Positions 17,050 through 25,646 of a stretch of 64,000 nucleotides of DNA are shown here, piece by piece. Positions within the stretch are counted from its first letter, which is position 1; the number at the start of each line of letters is the position of its first letter. The position numbers and the translations under genes are program-made. The stretch comes from an uncultured Eubacterium sp. Its GTDB lineage: Bacteria > Bacillota > Clostridia > Lachnospirales > Lachnospiraceae. The notes beneath the pieces are model-generated. The model was not told where the DNA came from and did no database searches. It was given only the letters and a program-made list of their open reading frames with translations. Location of the stretch: contig CAMEVC010000009.1 in the NCBI GenBank assembly GCA_945939115.1, positions 19,929-83,928 on the forward strand, given 5' to 3'.

Positions 17050-17078
17050 ATTATACTACTCTCAGCATCTTTTTACAA
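17050..17078 (-). promoter_or_regulatory. Promoter of wHTH-hsdRMS operon
   Basis: On the minus strand, TTGTAA (17073-17078) and TATAAT (17050-17055) are separated by 17 bp, close to the sigma-A consensus, and lie 36 bp upstream of the wHTH start codon. Confidence 0.75.
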
Positions 17079-17156
17079 CATTAAATATCATTTTTTTAAT
17101 ATCTAAGCCTTACTATTTATAATACACGTCAGCTCCTTTATTTACAACAAATCATA

Positions 17157-17185
17157 AAAAAAGCAGCCAGCAAATTGCCGACTGC
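17157..17185 (-). terminator. Intrinsic terminator after the gene remnant
   Basis: In the minus-strand RNA, GCAGUCGGC pairs with GCUGGCUGC, followed by UUUUUU (17157-17162). It lies about 30 bp past the stop codon of the truncated gene and insulates the restriction operon promoter. Confidence 0.75.
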
Positions 17186-17215
17186 CTGATGGGTTGTTAT
17201 TTTTTGAAAAAGCAA

Positions 17216-17563
17216 TTAATTTGTTTTATATAAATTATTCTTTCCAACGGATGTTTTATAACCATCATGTTCTTTTGCGTCTAAAGTAATTGTCATTGTT
17301 CCTGCACTATTTGTATTTGTTGAATTAATCACCAAATAATATGTCCCATTTTCTTCTTTGATAGACATATTAGAAGCATTGGTTAATTTAATATCATTTA
17401 ATTCAAAAGTTGAACTAAATACATCTATTTCATATTTTCCAGAAGGAATATTACTAAGGGATATTCCTCCTGTTTTTAATATAGTACTGTATATTATTCC
17501 GTTGTAACTTGCAGAATAAGATATATTTCCGCCAATAACAAACTCATCTGCATAATATAAAAA
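17216..17563 (-). pseudogene. 3' remnant of a surface/secreted protein gene
   Basis: An open frame of about 115 codons translates to a plausible protein sequence with beta-strand character (IGGNISYSASYNGI, then SGKYEIDVFSSTFEL, then NGTYYLVINSTNTN, ending NNLYKTN) and is followed by a proper terminator. It has no start codon: upstream it runs into a TGA at 17564-17566 and it overlaps the end of the prepilin peptidase gene by about 20 bp. Codon use is AT-rich, like the island. I read it as the tail of a gene whose front was lost when the island joined the core chromosome at about 17,550. Confidence 0.6.
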
Positions 17564-18050
17564 TCAACACAACAACAAATCCACACAACACAGCCACTGC
17601 ATAATGAAATCCATGCATTCTGCAGCCCAATCGTCCTCTCTCTACCGGAACTGTTTTCTTAACACACAACTCAACAACCCCAGTCACTACTCCCATAATT
17701 AAGGAAGTCCCCATAAGCATCACAATATATTCTGTCCCAAGCAGCATTCCAAGCACCAGAAAAAGCTTTACATCCCCTGCTCCAACCGCACCGATAATAT
17801 GTAAAACCATCATCCCACCAAAGCCAGCTAAAGCTCCGATAAAATACCGGTTCACACTGTTTCCAGCCAGAACATTAATTAACAGGAACACACATCCCGT
17901 TATTATTCCTGCCACTATCAGCCTGTTAGAAATTCTATATGACCTCAGGTCTTCTATTGCGGCCCATATTATAAGGACAAATACTGACAAAACCGACACT
18001 ATCTCCAGGCTATCCACCTCCTTTGAAAAATAAATGAATAGAATTACCAT
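17544..18050 (-). CDS. A24-family prepilin peptidase
   Basis: This 168-residue (or slightly shorter) multi-span membrane protein has the two catalytic aspartates of the aspartyl prepilin peptidase family: Asp34 in IEDLRSYRISN and Asp93 in GAGDVKLF (the GxGD motif). It lacks the N-terminal methylase domain of full-length PilD, as in the TadV/CpaA-type subgroup. A perfect AAAGGAGGTG lies inside the listed frame and points to a start at CTG (18008) or GTG (17999) rather than the ATG at 18050. It would process type IV pilin-like signal peptides. No pilus genes are nearby. Its 3' end touches the island junction. Confidence 0.8.
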   Translation of the reverse strand: MVILFIYFSKEVDSLEIVSVLSVFVLIIWAAIEDLRSYRISNRLIVAGIITGCVFLLINVLAGNSVNRYFIGALAGFGGMMVLHIIGAVGAGDVKLFLVLGMLLGTEYIVMLMGTSLIMGVVTGVVELCVKKTVPVERGRLGCRMHGFHYAVAVLCGFVVVLIFILCR

Positions 18051-18116
18051 TTAATACCTATACTTCTAATACAAGGCATGCAATGCCCATAAGAATAATA
18101 TTAAGGAGTAAATCTA

Positions 18117-18338
18117 TTGAAAAAGTTTGGTAAAAAAAAGAATCCCGTTACATATGATGAAAAATATCTGTTACAGGAACTGATGATGACTAAGCAGGCT
18201 ATGTACACCGCCTACGCTAATCTTGATTACGTTACTGATCCGGACCTTATTGACTGCTATATCTATCAGCTCAACTCCGAACAGAAACGATATAAATACC
18301 TTCTGCAGAAGGCAAAAGAATCTCAGTTATCATCTTAA
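18117..18338 (+). CDS. DUF2508 (YaaL-like) protein
   Basis: This 73-residue protein starts at TTG with AAGGAG 8 bases upstream. The sequence KYLLQELMMTKQAMYTAYAN and DPDLIDCYIYQLNSEQKRYK fits the DUF2508/YaaL family, small helical proteins of unknown function common in Firmicutes, often beside recR. Here it stands alone, divergent from the prepilin peptidase and 35 kb from recR. Confidence 0.75.
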   Translation: MKKFGKKKNPVTYDEKYLLQELMMTKQAMYTAYANLDYVTDPDLIDCYIYQLNSEQKRYKYLLQKAKESQLSS

Positions 18339-18437
18339 AAATACTGAGTTGCTGTGTTGTATCGATAGTATATATTTTATTCTTTAAATTGTCAATACTT
18401 TTTATATATTTTTATTTATTAAATTATAGATTTTTTG

Positions 18438-18464
18438 TTTGACTTTTTATATATACTAATATAC
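18438..18464 (+). promoter_or_regulatory. Possible promoter of the GH25 gene
   Basis: TTGACT is followed about 15 bp later by TATACC inside a strongly AT-rich stretch 50 bp upstream of the lysozyme start. Spacing is short, so this is tentative. The rest of the 178-bp gap shows nothing else. Confidence 0.35.
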
Positions 18465-18516
18465 CATTAATTTAGAAATAAGATTTTGTGTTATTTATCA
18501 CAGAAATGAGGAACCT

Positions 18517-19533
18517 ATGAACGATAAGAAACCAGTCAATATATTTGCAATAACAACTATATTATTATTAATAAGCACCATAATACTGGGACTTATTCTG
18601 GGTAAGCTTATTATCACAAGAAATAATGAGGCCGAACCCGCAGTCGCAGAAACTCCGACTATAAGCGAAGAAGACATCAGGAGCCTGAAAGCCGAAGAAC
18701 GCGAAGACATTTTATCAGACATGAAGCTAAGACTTGTGAATGGAGAGGGTTCACTCTCTATATTCAAGAGCTATTTTCCTGACAACATAATATATGTTAA
18801 TAATAAGAACAATTATGTATTCGCCGATATTATACCTGGTCTTGCCAAGAATACTTATAAAGACGAGAACTTCCACCAGGATGATAATGGCATCATTACT
18901 TACAGTGAAGACGGCAAGGTTATAACACACATGGGAATTGATGCATCAAGATTTCAGGGATCGATTGATTTTAAGAAACTTAAAGACCAGGGTGTTGAAT
19001 TTGCCATACTCCGCTGTGGCTTCAGAAGCTACGGAAGCGGTGTACTCAACACGGATTCTTCTTTTGATACATTTGCTAAGAATGCCATTAAGAACGATAT
19101 TAAGATAGGGGCATATTTCTTCTCCTCTGCCATAACAACACAAGAGGCTTTGGAAGAAGCAAACTATGTCCTCGATATTATCAAACCTTACAAGATAACA
19201 TATCCTGTTGTTATCGATTTTGAGGAAATTGCAGGGGATACATACAGACAGGAGAATCTGTCTGAGAAAGAGCTTACGGATATAATAATAACATTCTGTG
19301 ATACTATTGAGAAAGCCGGATACAAGCCGATGATATATTCCAACCTCAAGGGATTTGTTGGAAGGCTTGACCTTACCCGCTTAGAAAAATATGAGAAGTG
19401 GTTTGCCTATTACTCAGACACGCCTTACTTCCCATATGAATTCTCTATATGGCAGTACACTGAATCCGGCAAGCTGGACGGAGTCAGTGGTAATACCATA
19501 GATCTTAATATCAGTTTTAAAGATTACGAATAA
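18517..19533 (+). CDS. Membrane-anchored GH25 lysozyme
   Basis: This 338-residue protein has a short cytoplasmic start, one membrane helix (residues 8-28, FAITTILLLISTIILGLILG), a linker, then a glycoside hydrolase family 25 domain from about 135 to the end. The GH25 signatures are present: GIDASRFQGSIDF with the first Asp, RCGFRSYGSG, and VIDFEEIAGD with the catalytic DxE pair. The substrate is peptidoglycan (beta-1,4-N-acetylmuramic acid bond) and the enzyme acts outside the membrane, likely staying anchored because no clear signal peptidase site follows the helix. It stands alone on the plus strand and converges with nudC, overlapping it by 10 bases at the 3' ends. Confidence 0.9.
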   Translation: MNDKKPVNIFAITTILLLISTIILGLILGKLIITRNNEAEPAVAETPTISEEDIRSLKAEEREDILSDMKLRLVNGEGSLSIFKSYFPDNIIYVNNKNNYVFADIIPGLAKNTYKDENFHQDDNGIITYSEDGKVITHMGIDASRFQGSIDFKKLKDQGVEFAILRCGFRSYGSGVLNTDSSFDTFAKNAIKNDIKIGAYFFSSAITTQEALEEANYVLDIIKPYKITYPVVIDFEEIAGDTYRQENLSEKELTDIIITFCDTIEKAGYKPMIYSNLKGFVGRLDLTRLEKYEKWFAYYSDTPYFPYEFSIWQYTESGKLDGVSGNTIDLNISFKDYE

Positions 19534-20480
19534 TTATTGCTTACATGCTCACTGCGGAATTTCTCAATCATTTCCCTTGTGAGGCTTATATTGTCATCAC
19601 TAACTTCAATATCGTCAGCCCTGACCCAGGTTCCGACAGATAATTCATCTTCCTGAAGAGTTATTGTGTCATCACCATCAAGTTCACAGAAGTAGCCAAG
19701 AAGCTGTGAACCGCTAAGGCCCCAGGGCTGGCTTTTATAATATGTGATGTTCTTAACCTTTACGCCAACCTCTTCCATCACTTCTCTTCTGACGGTTTCT
19801 TCCATTGTCTCTCCAATTTCAGTAAATCCGGCAATCAAGGCATAATTCCTATAGGTTCTGCCAACATATTTGGTAAGAAGAATTCTGTCATTGTCAGTCA
19901 CGGCGACAATAACAGCCGGACTTATCTTTGGAAAGACTATATTCTGACAACTGTCACACCGCATCATACGCTGTTTATCATCATGTCTCATAGGCTTACC
20001 ACATCTTCCGCAGAAACAGTTATCCCTGTACCATCCATACAGATGAAACGCTGTTATTGCAGCAAAGGCATGTTCTCTCGGCATAGCCTTTCTGAACGAA
20101 TTCACTCCGATAAATTCATATCCTTCAACAAAGGAGTGCATTTCATTATGAACTGCAGAATCAGCTAACTCTCCAAGGTATACTCCCCGTTCGGGATTGC
20201 CTTTATATTTTGCGAGAAAAAAATGCTCATCATCTACTGACAGAAGATAGATAAATTGAAAATTATCCACAGCCTGTCGGCCATAAGCCGCATTTATCCC
20301 CTGAATAAACTCATCATACCGTGGATAAATAAGTGTATTCTCCTCAGTTGGTTCAACGCTCTCGTTAACAGGCTTTGCAAGAAGCGAAGAAGCCTGAAAA
20401 TAAAACACTGTGTCATCATCCTGCGGCAATTTGTTCCTGTACTGGTTATCCAAATGCTTTGGCCAAATATCCTGAATCAT
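19524..20480 (-). CDS. nudC: NAD+/NADH pyrophosphatase (NudC)
   Basis: This 318-residue protein has the NudC layout: an N-terminal beta domain, a zinc ribbon CFCGRCGKPM followed by MMRCDSCQN near residues 145-170, then a Nudix domain whose box GFTEIGETMEETVRREVMEE (Gx5Ex7REUxEExGU) continues into VGV. The motif SQPWGLSGSQLLGYF after the box matches the NudC-specific SQPWPFPxS motif with changes. It hydrolyses NAD(H) to NMN(H) and AMP and may remove NAD caps from RNA. It follows the GTPase gene by one base and is probably co-transcribed with the two metal GTPases. Confidence 0.92.
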   Translation of the reverse strand: MIQDIWPKHLDNQYRNKLPQDDDTVFYFQASSLLAKPVNESVEPTEENTLIYPRYDEFIQGINAAYGRQAVDNFQFIYLLSVDDEHFFLAKYKGNPERGVYLGELADSAVHNEMHSFVEGYEFIGVNSFRKAMPREHAFAAITAFHLYGWYRDNCFCGRCGKPMRHDDKQRMMRCDSCQNIVFPKISPAVIVAVTDNDRILLTKYVGRTYRNYALIAGFTEIGETMEETVRREVMEEVGVKVKNITYYKSQPWGLSGSQLLGYFCELDGDDTITLQEDELSVGTWVRADDIEVSDDNISLTREMIEKFRSEHVSNNYS

Positions 20481-20481
20481 A

Positions 20482-21429
20482 CTAGAAATATACCATCTCT
20501 TCCCTCGGGGCTCCGGTTTTCTCTATGCTTTCAACATAAAGAACCGGTCCTTTCTTCTTATATGCCATCTGGAATTCATACTTAATAGTAGCTGTAACCC
20601 ATATCCATTCTCTGTTCTCCAAGGCTGCTATATTATTATAGAAACTAATATATCCTATAAACTGTGTATCTGCAGCACAGCATGTCATAACCTTTCTTCC
20701 GGGCACGAAATTCTTGTCTTTGAAGTATTTGTTCTTAAGAACCTGTCCCTTGAACCTTACCTTCCTGCCCTCGTAAGCCTCCGGTCGTTCTGCGACATCC
20801 ATGTACCAGATACCATAGTCCTCATCCTCCACCTGGATAACACCTGCATTAATGTCATAAGGAAGCTGCTCTGATATAGCTACCTGATCTCCCTTCTCAT
20901 CCTCAAATATAACCTGGAGTGCCGGATTCAGCGCTCTCATGCTTCTTCTATAACTACCAAGGTCCATTCCTGACTTACATCTGTTGAATATAACCATGTC
21001 TGCATATTTGACCGATTCAGCCACAATCGACTTCATGTTAGCCCACTGTAATGCAAATGAATTGGCATCCACAAGTGTTATTGACTGATATACCTGCCAT
21101 CCTCTCGGCTTTTCACTTCCAAGAATAAGTGCCGGGTCCCACATGCCGTTATATTCCATAATAACAATCCATGGGTCATATTTCTTATCCAATTCATTAA
21201 GAGTTTCAGTATTAAAATCTTCCTTTTCGACAACAACCATATCAACGCCGTTATCCCTCAGAAGTTTCTCGCTGTACTCTTCCTCTCCTTCCTCACATAC
21301 GATAAGGAGCTTGTTCTTTGCATCGGCGAACTGCCCCATAGCTATTGTGTCGGAAATAAATCTCGTCTTACCGCTGTCAAGCTGACCATTGATTAAGAAA
21401 ATCGGAATCTGATATTCCTCTTCTGCCAT
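20482..21429 (-). CDS. GTPase with C-terminal DUF1980-like domain
   Basis: This protein of about 315 residues has a P-loop FLINGQLDSGKTRFI at residues 9-23, a CobW-like GTPase core (VEKEDFNTETLNELD, VIMEYNGMWDP) and a C-terminal domain from about 215 (EGRKVRFKGQVLKNKYF, then RKVMTCCAADTQFIGYISFY). The latter resembles the TIGR03943/DUF1980 C-terminal domain of YcgQ-type proteins, with paired cysteines. Start at 21429 (MAEEEYQIP) rather than four codons upstream. It sits between a His-rich CobW GTPase and NudC. A role in zinc or other metal trafficking is inferred from the neighbour and the CC motif; the fusion itself is unusual. Confidence 0.65.
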   Translation of the reverse strand: MAEEEYQIPIFLINGQLDSGKTRFISDTIAMGQFADAKNKLLIVCEEGEEEYSEKLLRDNGVDMVVVEKEDFNTETLNELDKKYDPWIVIMEYNGMWDPALILGSEKPRGWQVYQSITLVDANSFALQWANMKSIVAESVKYADMVIFNRCKSGMDLGSYRRSMRALNPALQVIFEDEKGDQVAISEQLPYDINAGVIQVEDEDYGIWYMDVAERPEAYEGRKVRFKGQVLKNKYFKDKNFVPGRKVMTCCAADTQFIGYISFYNNIAALENREWIWVTATIKYEFQMAYKKKGPVLYVESIEKTGAPREEMVYF

Positions 21430-21489
21430 GTTAATCCTCATTTCTGCGCCTGTGGCGCCTGTAGTATTTAATAAAAGAGAAAATGCTAA

Positions 21490-22731
21490 TTACACCTCAA
21501 ATAATTCTTTTAATGCATCTTCCTTAAGTTCTGAACCAATAACACATATTCTTCCTGTGAAATCAGCGCTTCCCTCACGAATCTCATATTCTTCCGGAAC
21601 AAGATCAAAATACATCCATGTTCCATCTGTGCAAGGAAGCATACCCTTTGAACGAAGAACCTTACCATAGTCTTCACTCTCACTGAGCTTCTTTAAGATG
21701 CTATCCAGTTCTTCCCTGTCATATTTCTTAGGAGTTTCTGTTCCCCAGCTTGTAAATATATCATCTGCATGGTGATGATGCTCATGGTCATGACCATGCT
21801 CGTGGTGGCATTCATGCTCATGATCGTGGTCATGGTGGCACTCATGCTCATGGTCGTGGTCATGGTGACACTCATGCTCATGGTTATGGTCATGGTGACA
21901 CTCATGCTCATGGTCGTGGTCATGGTGGCACTCATGCTCATGATCGTGGTCATGATGACATTCATGTCCATGATGTTCATGTTCATCATCATCCTCGCCG
22001 TGATGATGTCCTCCGCAACAGCAGCATCCATGTTCATCCTCATGATGATGATGGTGGTGATGCTCCTCCTCATGCTTTTCATACGCCTTCTGTGCAGCCT
22101 CTGCCAACATCTCCAGTTCAAGGTTGGTAACATTCTCCATTGCGCCAAGAATCTTTGTACCATCAATATCATCCCATGGAGTTGTAATAATATGCGCATT
22201 AGGGTTAACGCTCTTAATAAGCTCAATAGCTGTCTTTAACTTTTCCTCTGAAACATTCTGTGTTCTGCTTAAAATAACAGTTCCCGCATGCTCAATCTGA
22301 TTATTGAAAAACTCACCAAAGTTCTTCATGTATACTTTAACCTTAGAGGCATCTGCAACTGTAGATGCACTGTTAAGAACAATCTCATTCTCGATATGAA
22401 GATCTTTAACAGCCTTGATAACATCTGAAAGCTTTCCTACTCCTGATGGCTCAATAATAATTCTGTCCGGATGATACTTATCAACAACCTCCTTAAGAGA
22501 AGTCCCGAAATCTCCTACAAGCGAACAGCAGATACAGCCTGAATTCATCTCTCGTATCTCAACGCCTGAATCCTTAAGAAATCCTCCATCAATACCAATC
22601 TCTCCAAATTCATTCTCAATAAGAACTACCTGCTCTCCCTTTAATGCCTCCTTTAAAAGCTTACTAATAAGTGTTGTCTTTCCAGCTCCAAGAAAGCCTG
22701 ATATTATATCTACTTTAGTCATTTCATTCAA
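21490..22731 (-). CDS. CobW/ZNG1-family metallochaperone GTPase, His-rich
   Basis: This 413-residue protein has Walker A GFLGAGKTT at 12-20, the family metal motif GCICC at 65-69, and IIIEPSGVGK near 91-100. Between about 224 and 321 lies a striking metal-binding tail: poly-His, CCCC, and five copies of a 10-residue unit (HHDHDHEHEC type). The conserved C-terminal CobW domain follows (SKGMLPCTDG, WMYFDLVPEEYEI). Such proteins move zinc or cobalt to client proteins using GTP. A second ATG three codons downstream (MTKVDII) is an equally good start. It is probably the first gene of an operon with the second GTPase and nudC, behind a TTGACA-type promoter and a 16-bp palindrome. Confidence 0.92.
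   Translation of the reverse strand: MNEMTKVDIISGFLGAGKTTLISKLLKEALKGEQVVLIENEFGEIGIDGGFLKDSGVEIREMNSGCICCSLVGDFGTSLKEVVDKYHPDRIIIEPSGVGKLSDVIKAVKDLHIENEIVLNSASTVADASKVKVYMKNFGEFFNNQIEHAGTVILSRTQNVSEEKLKTAIELIKSVNPNAHIITTPWDDIDGTKILGAMENVTNLELEMLAEAAQKAYEKHEEEHHHHHHHEDEHGCCCCGGHHHGEDDDEHEHHGHECHHDHDHEHECHHDHDHEHECHHDHNHEHECHHDHDHEHECHHDHDHEHECHHEHGHDHEHHHHADDIFTSWGTETPKKYDREELDSILKKLSESEDYGKVLRSKGMLPCTDGTWMYFDLVPEEYEIREGSADFTGRICVIGSELKEDALKELFEV
21808..21957 (-). repeat. Five tandem 30-bp units coding His/Asp/Glu/Cys decapeptides
   Basis: The 30-bp unit is repeated five times in frame within the CobW gene and encodes HHDHDHEHEC with small changes (one HHDHNHEHEC). Copies are nearly identical in DNA, so unit number is likely to vary among strains by slippage or recombination and would tune metal capacity. 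Confidence 0.9.
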
Positions 22732-22737
22732 CCTTTC

Positions 22738-22753
22738 TGCAGTATCAATACTG
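22738..22753. promoter_or_regulatory. Perfect palindrome in the 5' region of the CobW operon
   Basis: GCAGTATCAATACTGC is a perfect 7-bp inverted repeat around two bases, six bases upstream of the CobW start. TTGACA with GATTAT 16 bp downstream, about 40-60 bp further up, is a possible promoter. An operator for a metal sensor is plausible, but the sequence is not the textbook Fur/Zur box. Confidence 0.4.
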
Positions 22754-22834
22754 CTTTTTCTCTCATAATCTCAATTATACACTGATTGTCAATCCCCGTC
22801 GGAAAACAATTTGTTAAAATTTAATAAAAAAAAT

Positions 22835-23791
22835 TTAATTACATTTCACACCATAGCTTTCTCTCAGTTCGTCCGCCTTCTCGCCAATCTTTCTCAATCT
22901 GTGGTTAACTCCGGATTTACCCACAGGCGGGTCTAACAATTCTCCCAAATCCTTCAGATTCATATCCGGATTCTCCAGCCTGAGAAGCGCAACCTGCATA
23001 AGACCGTCACTTAAACTGTCAAGTCCCACAGTATCTCTGATATATTCGATATCTTTTATCTGTTTTACTGCCGCCTCAATCGTCTTATTAAGATTAGCTG
23101 TCTCGCAGTTTACTTTTCTGTTTACATCATTGCTTATTCCTTTAAGAATCATGACATTGTACAGATTCATCTGGGATACAACTGCTCCCATCAGATTCAG
23201 CGTATCTGTAATATTATTGCCCTCTTTCATATATACAATGAAACTGTTCTTTCTTGCTATCACTTTGGCATCCATACCAAAAAACATCAGCATTCCCTTG
23301 AGAACTTCCGCATCCTCTTCGTACTTACATACTATTTCATAGTGGTAGAATTTGTTCGGATCACTTATTGAGCCCCGCTCCATAAACGCTCCTCGTATAA
23401 ATGCTTTCTTACAGCAATCCATCCTGACTATCCTTGGGTCTGCAAAAACCGGCTCAATCTGTGTAAACTGGTCATCACACCATTTCAACGTCATAAGAAT
23501 CTTCGCAACATCTTCCTGCGCGATTATTCTTATAATCGTCTCTTTGCCGCTTCTTAGCTGTATATTAGTATCAGAATCTTCCTTTATGCCAAAAATCTTA
23601 AATAGAAGCTCATAAAACTTCTCCACTGTAAGTTCATTCTCCGTAACGAACTCAATACACACTCTTGCGTCGTCCGTTTCGCTCACATTGCCCGACATTC
23701 CCATAAACGCAGCAAATTCCGCTATCTGGCAATGCCTGGCGGAATCTGTTTTCTTAACTAATTCTTCTTTTACTTCTGATGAAAATGACAT
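22835..23791 (-). CDS. whiA: Sporulation/cell-division regulator WhiA
   Basis: This 318-residue protein opens with SFSSEVKEEL, carries the LAGLIDADG-like fold (RGAFMERGSISDPNKFYHYE near 133-152) and ends with the WhiA helix-turn-helix (LKDLGELLDPPVGKSGVNHR). Length and motifs are those of Firmicutes WhiA, a DNA-binding protein linked to cell division. It directly follows rapZ (2-base gap), the conserved rapZ-whiA arrangement. Confidence 0.95.
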   Translation of the reverse strand: MSFSSEVKEELVKKTDSARHCQIAEFAAFMGMSGNVSETDDARVCIEFVTENELTVEKFYELLFKIFGIKEDSDTNIQLRSGKETIIRIIAQEDVAKILMTLKWCDDQFTQIEPVFADPRIVRMDCCKKAFIRGAFMERGSISDPNKFYHYEIVCKYEEDAEVLKGMLMFFGMDAKVIARKNSFIVYMKEGNNITDTLNLMGAVVSQMNLYNVMILKGISNDVNRKVNCETANLNKTIEAAVKQIKDIEYIRDTVGLDSLSDGLMQVALLRLENPDMNLKDLGELLDPPVGKSGVNHRLRKIGEKADELRESYGVKCN

Positions 23792-23793
23792 AC

Positions 23794-24672
23794 CTAACCT
23801 TTTCTCTTTGAATCCTTCTCTATATCTCTGTGTTCCACTTTACAACCATATTCTGTTTTGTTCAAAAGCTCATATATCTCATTTGCTAATGTGACAGACC
23901 TATGTTTTCCGCCTGTACAGCCAATAGCTATAACCAGACTGTTCTTTCCCTCCTTAACATAATTAGGCAGAAGAAACCTTAACAGATCATCAATCTTATT
24001 CAGAAATTCCAATGCTTCCGGTGCTTTTTTCACATAGTCCTGAACAGGTTTATCATTACCCGTCAGATACTTTAACTCCTCAATGTAATACGGATTAGGA
24101 AGAAATCTCACATCAAACACAAGGTCTGCATCCGCCGGGATTCCATACTTAAATCCGAAAGAGAGAACAGTGACAAAAAGATTCTTGAAATTCTTATCAT
24201 TAAAAAATATATTTTCAAGCTCAGTTTTCAGCTCTCTTGTAAGCATCTGGCTTGTGTCAATTATGACATCTGCTCTATTCTTAAGAAACTTCAGTTCTTC
24301 TCTCTCAAGCCTTATAACATTATCAATCCTGTCATGGTCATCCTTAGCTAAAGGGTGTGTTCTTCTGGTCTCCTTGTACCTCTTAACAAGAACATCATCT
24401 CTTGATTCCAGGAACAAAATTGTATAATTATAATGTTCAGCTTTCATATCATCCAGAACAGCATCCAGCTCTATAAGAGCATGTCCGCTTCTTATGTCTA
24501 CTCCAATAGCTATGTTGCTGTATCCGTCTTCACCTGCATTTGCCAGTTCCGCAAACTTAGGAATAAGGGAAATAGGCATATTATCTACACAATAATACCC
24601 CTCATCCTCCAGTACATTAAGCGCCGTGGACTTTCCCGCACCAGACATTCCTGTAACAATAATCATCTTCAT
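23794..24672 (-). CDS. rapZ: RNase adapter/nucleotide-binding protein RapZ (YvcJ)
   Basis: This 292-residue protein has Walker A GMSGAGKSTALNVLE at 8-22, the family stretch DNMPISLIPKFAEL, and the conserved C-terminal IAIGCTGGKHRSVTLANEI. It belongs to the RapZ/YvcJ nucleotide-binding family, which links nucleotide or sugar-precursor status to RNA control. In Firmicutes the gene sits beside whiA, as here. Its start ATGAAGATG overlaps the murB stop by 4 bases. Confidence 0.95.
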   Translation of the reverse strand: MKMIIVTGMSGAGKSTALNVLEDEGYYCVDNMPISLIPKFAELANAGEDGYSNIAIGVDIRSGHALIELDAVLDDMKAEHYNYTILFLESRDDVLVKRYKETRRTHPLAKDDHDRIDNVIRLEREELKFLKNRADVIIDTSQMLTRELKTELENIFFNDKNFKNLFVTVLSFGFKYGIPADADLVFDVRFLPNPYYIEELKYLTGNDKPVQDYVKKAPEALEFLNKIDDLLRFLLPNYVKEGKNSLVIAIGCTGGKHRSVTLANEIYELLNKTEYGCKVEHRDIEKDSKRKG

Positions 24673-25631
24673 CTTAGCATCTTCTCTTTCTTTAAAGAAT
24701 CCTGAAACCCGACCTTGACTATCTCAAGTTCAAGTTCGACATCATACTTTTCCTTAACTTCCTTCTTAATGTGTTCTGTCAGCCTGCATACATCTTCGGC
24801 AGTGGCACCATCCTTATTGATGACAAATCCGGCATGCTTATCTGAGACCTGAGCCCCTCCGATACTGTACCCTTTAAGACCTGCATCCTCAATAAGCTTT
24901 GCCGCAAAATAGCCCTCCGGTCTCTTAAATGTGCTTCCTGCGCTTGGGTATTCCAGAGGCTGCTTCTGTCTGCGCTTCCTAGCAAGCTCCTTTATTCTCC
25001 CTCTGATCTCTTCAGGATTGCCCATTAAAAGCTTTAGCCTGGCTTCCAGCACAATCATATCCTGTCTTGCAACAATACTTGTTCTGTAAGCATATTTGAG
25101 CTCTGACGCTGAAAGTTCCCTTATTAGGCCATCCTTATCTATCACTCTGACACTTACGACAATATCGCTGAATTCTCCTCCGTATGCACCGGCATTCATC
25201 CTGACTGCACCACCTATACATCCCGGAATTCCCGTTGCGAATTCAAAGCCTCCAATTCCCTTTGAAGCCAGCTCATTGCCGAGACGGGTAAGTTTCATCC
25301 CCGCCTTTGCAGTAACAAGGACAGCCCCGGAGCCTTCCATATTCACAATCTCATATCCGCTGAATAAATCGCCAAGTTCCACAATGACACCTCTGAATCC
25401 TGCGTCATTGACAAGGAGATTGCTTCCATTACCCACAATCATATATAATATGTCCGTTTTTTTCAAAAACGTCACTACATCCAATATCTGTTCCTCTGTC
25501 CGAGGTGTGATGAAAAAATCAGCTTCTCCGCCTATTCTGAATGTTGTATGTACATTCATCGGCTCATCACGTCTTACATTATCCTCTCCCAGAATAGATA
25601 TCAGATTCTCTGCTATTCTATCATTATCCAT
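24669..25631 (-). CDS. murB: UDP-N-acetylenolpyruvoylglucosamine reductase (MurB)
   Basis: This 320-residue type II MurB has the FAD site VGNGSNLLVND near 82-92, GCIGGAVRMNAGAYGGEF near 136-153, the YAYRTSIV segment and the active-site region GSTFKRPEGYFAAKLIEDAG (Ser and following residues) near 228-247. It makes UDP-MurNAc in peptidoglycan synthesis, in the cytoplasm. Overlap with rapZ and the short gap after the ROK gene place it in one operon with hprK and whiA. Confidence 0.96.
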   Translation of the reverse strand: MDNDRIAENLISILGEDNVRRDEPMNVHTTFRIGGEADFFITPRTEEQILDVVTFLKKTDILYMIVGNGSNLLVNDAGFRGVIVELGDLFSGYEIVNMEGSGAVLVTAKAGMKLTRLGNELASKGIGGFEFATGIPGCIGGAVRMNAGAYGGEFSDIVVSVRVIDKDGLIRELSASELKYAYRTSIVARQDMIVLEARLKLLMGNPEEIRGRIKELARKRRQKQPLEYPSAGSTFKRPEGYFAAKLIEDAGLKGYSIGGAQVSDKHAGFVINKDGATAEDVCRLTEHIKKEVKEKYDVELELEIVKVGFQDSLKKEKMLR

Positions 25632-25646
25632 ATATTCTTACTGACC

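Noticed and set aside
21808..21957. Regular 30-bp repeats as a CRISPR array
   Set aside because: There are no spacers; the units are contiguous and code in frame for His-rich peptides.
21769..22239. Long plus-strand frame rich in Met and Val opposite the CobW gene
   Set aside because: It is the antisense reading of the His/Asp/Glu repeats; the protein is low-complexity and has no ribosome site.
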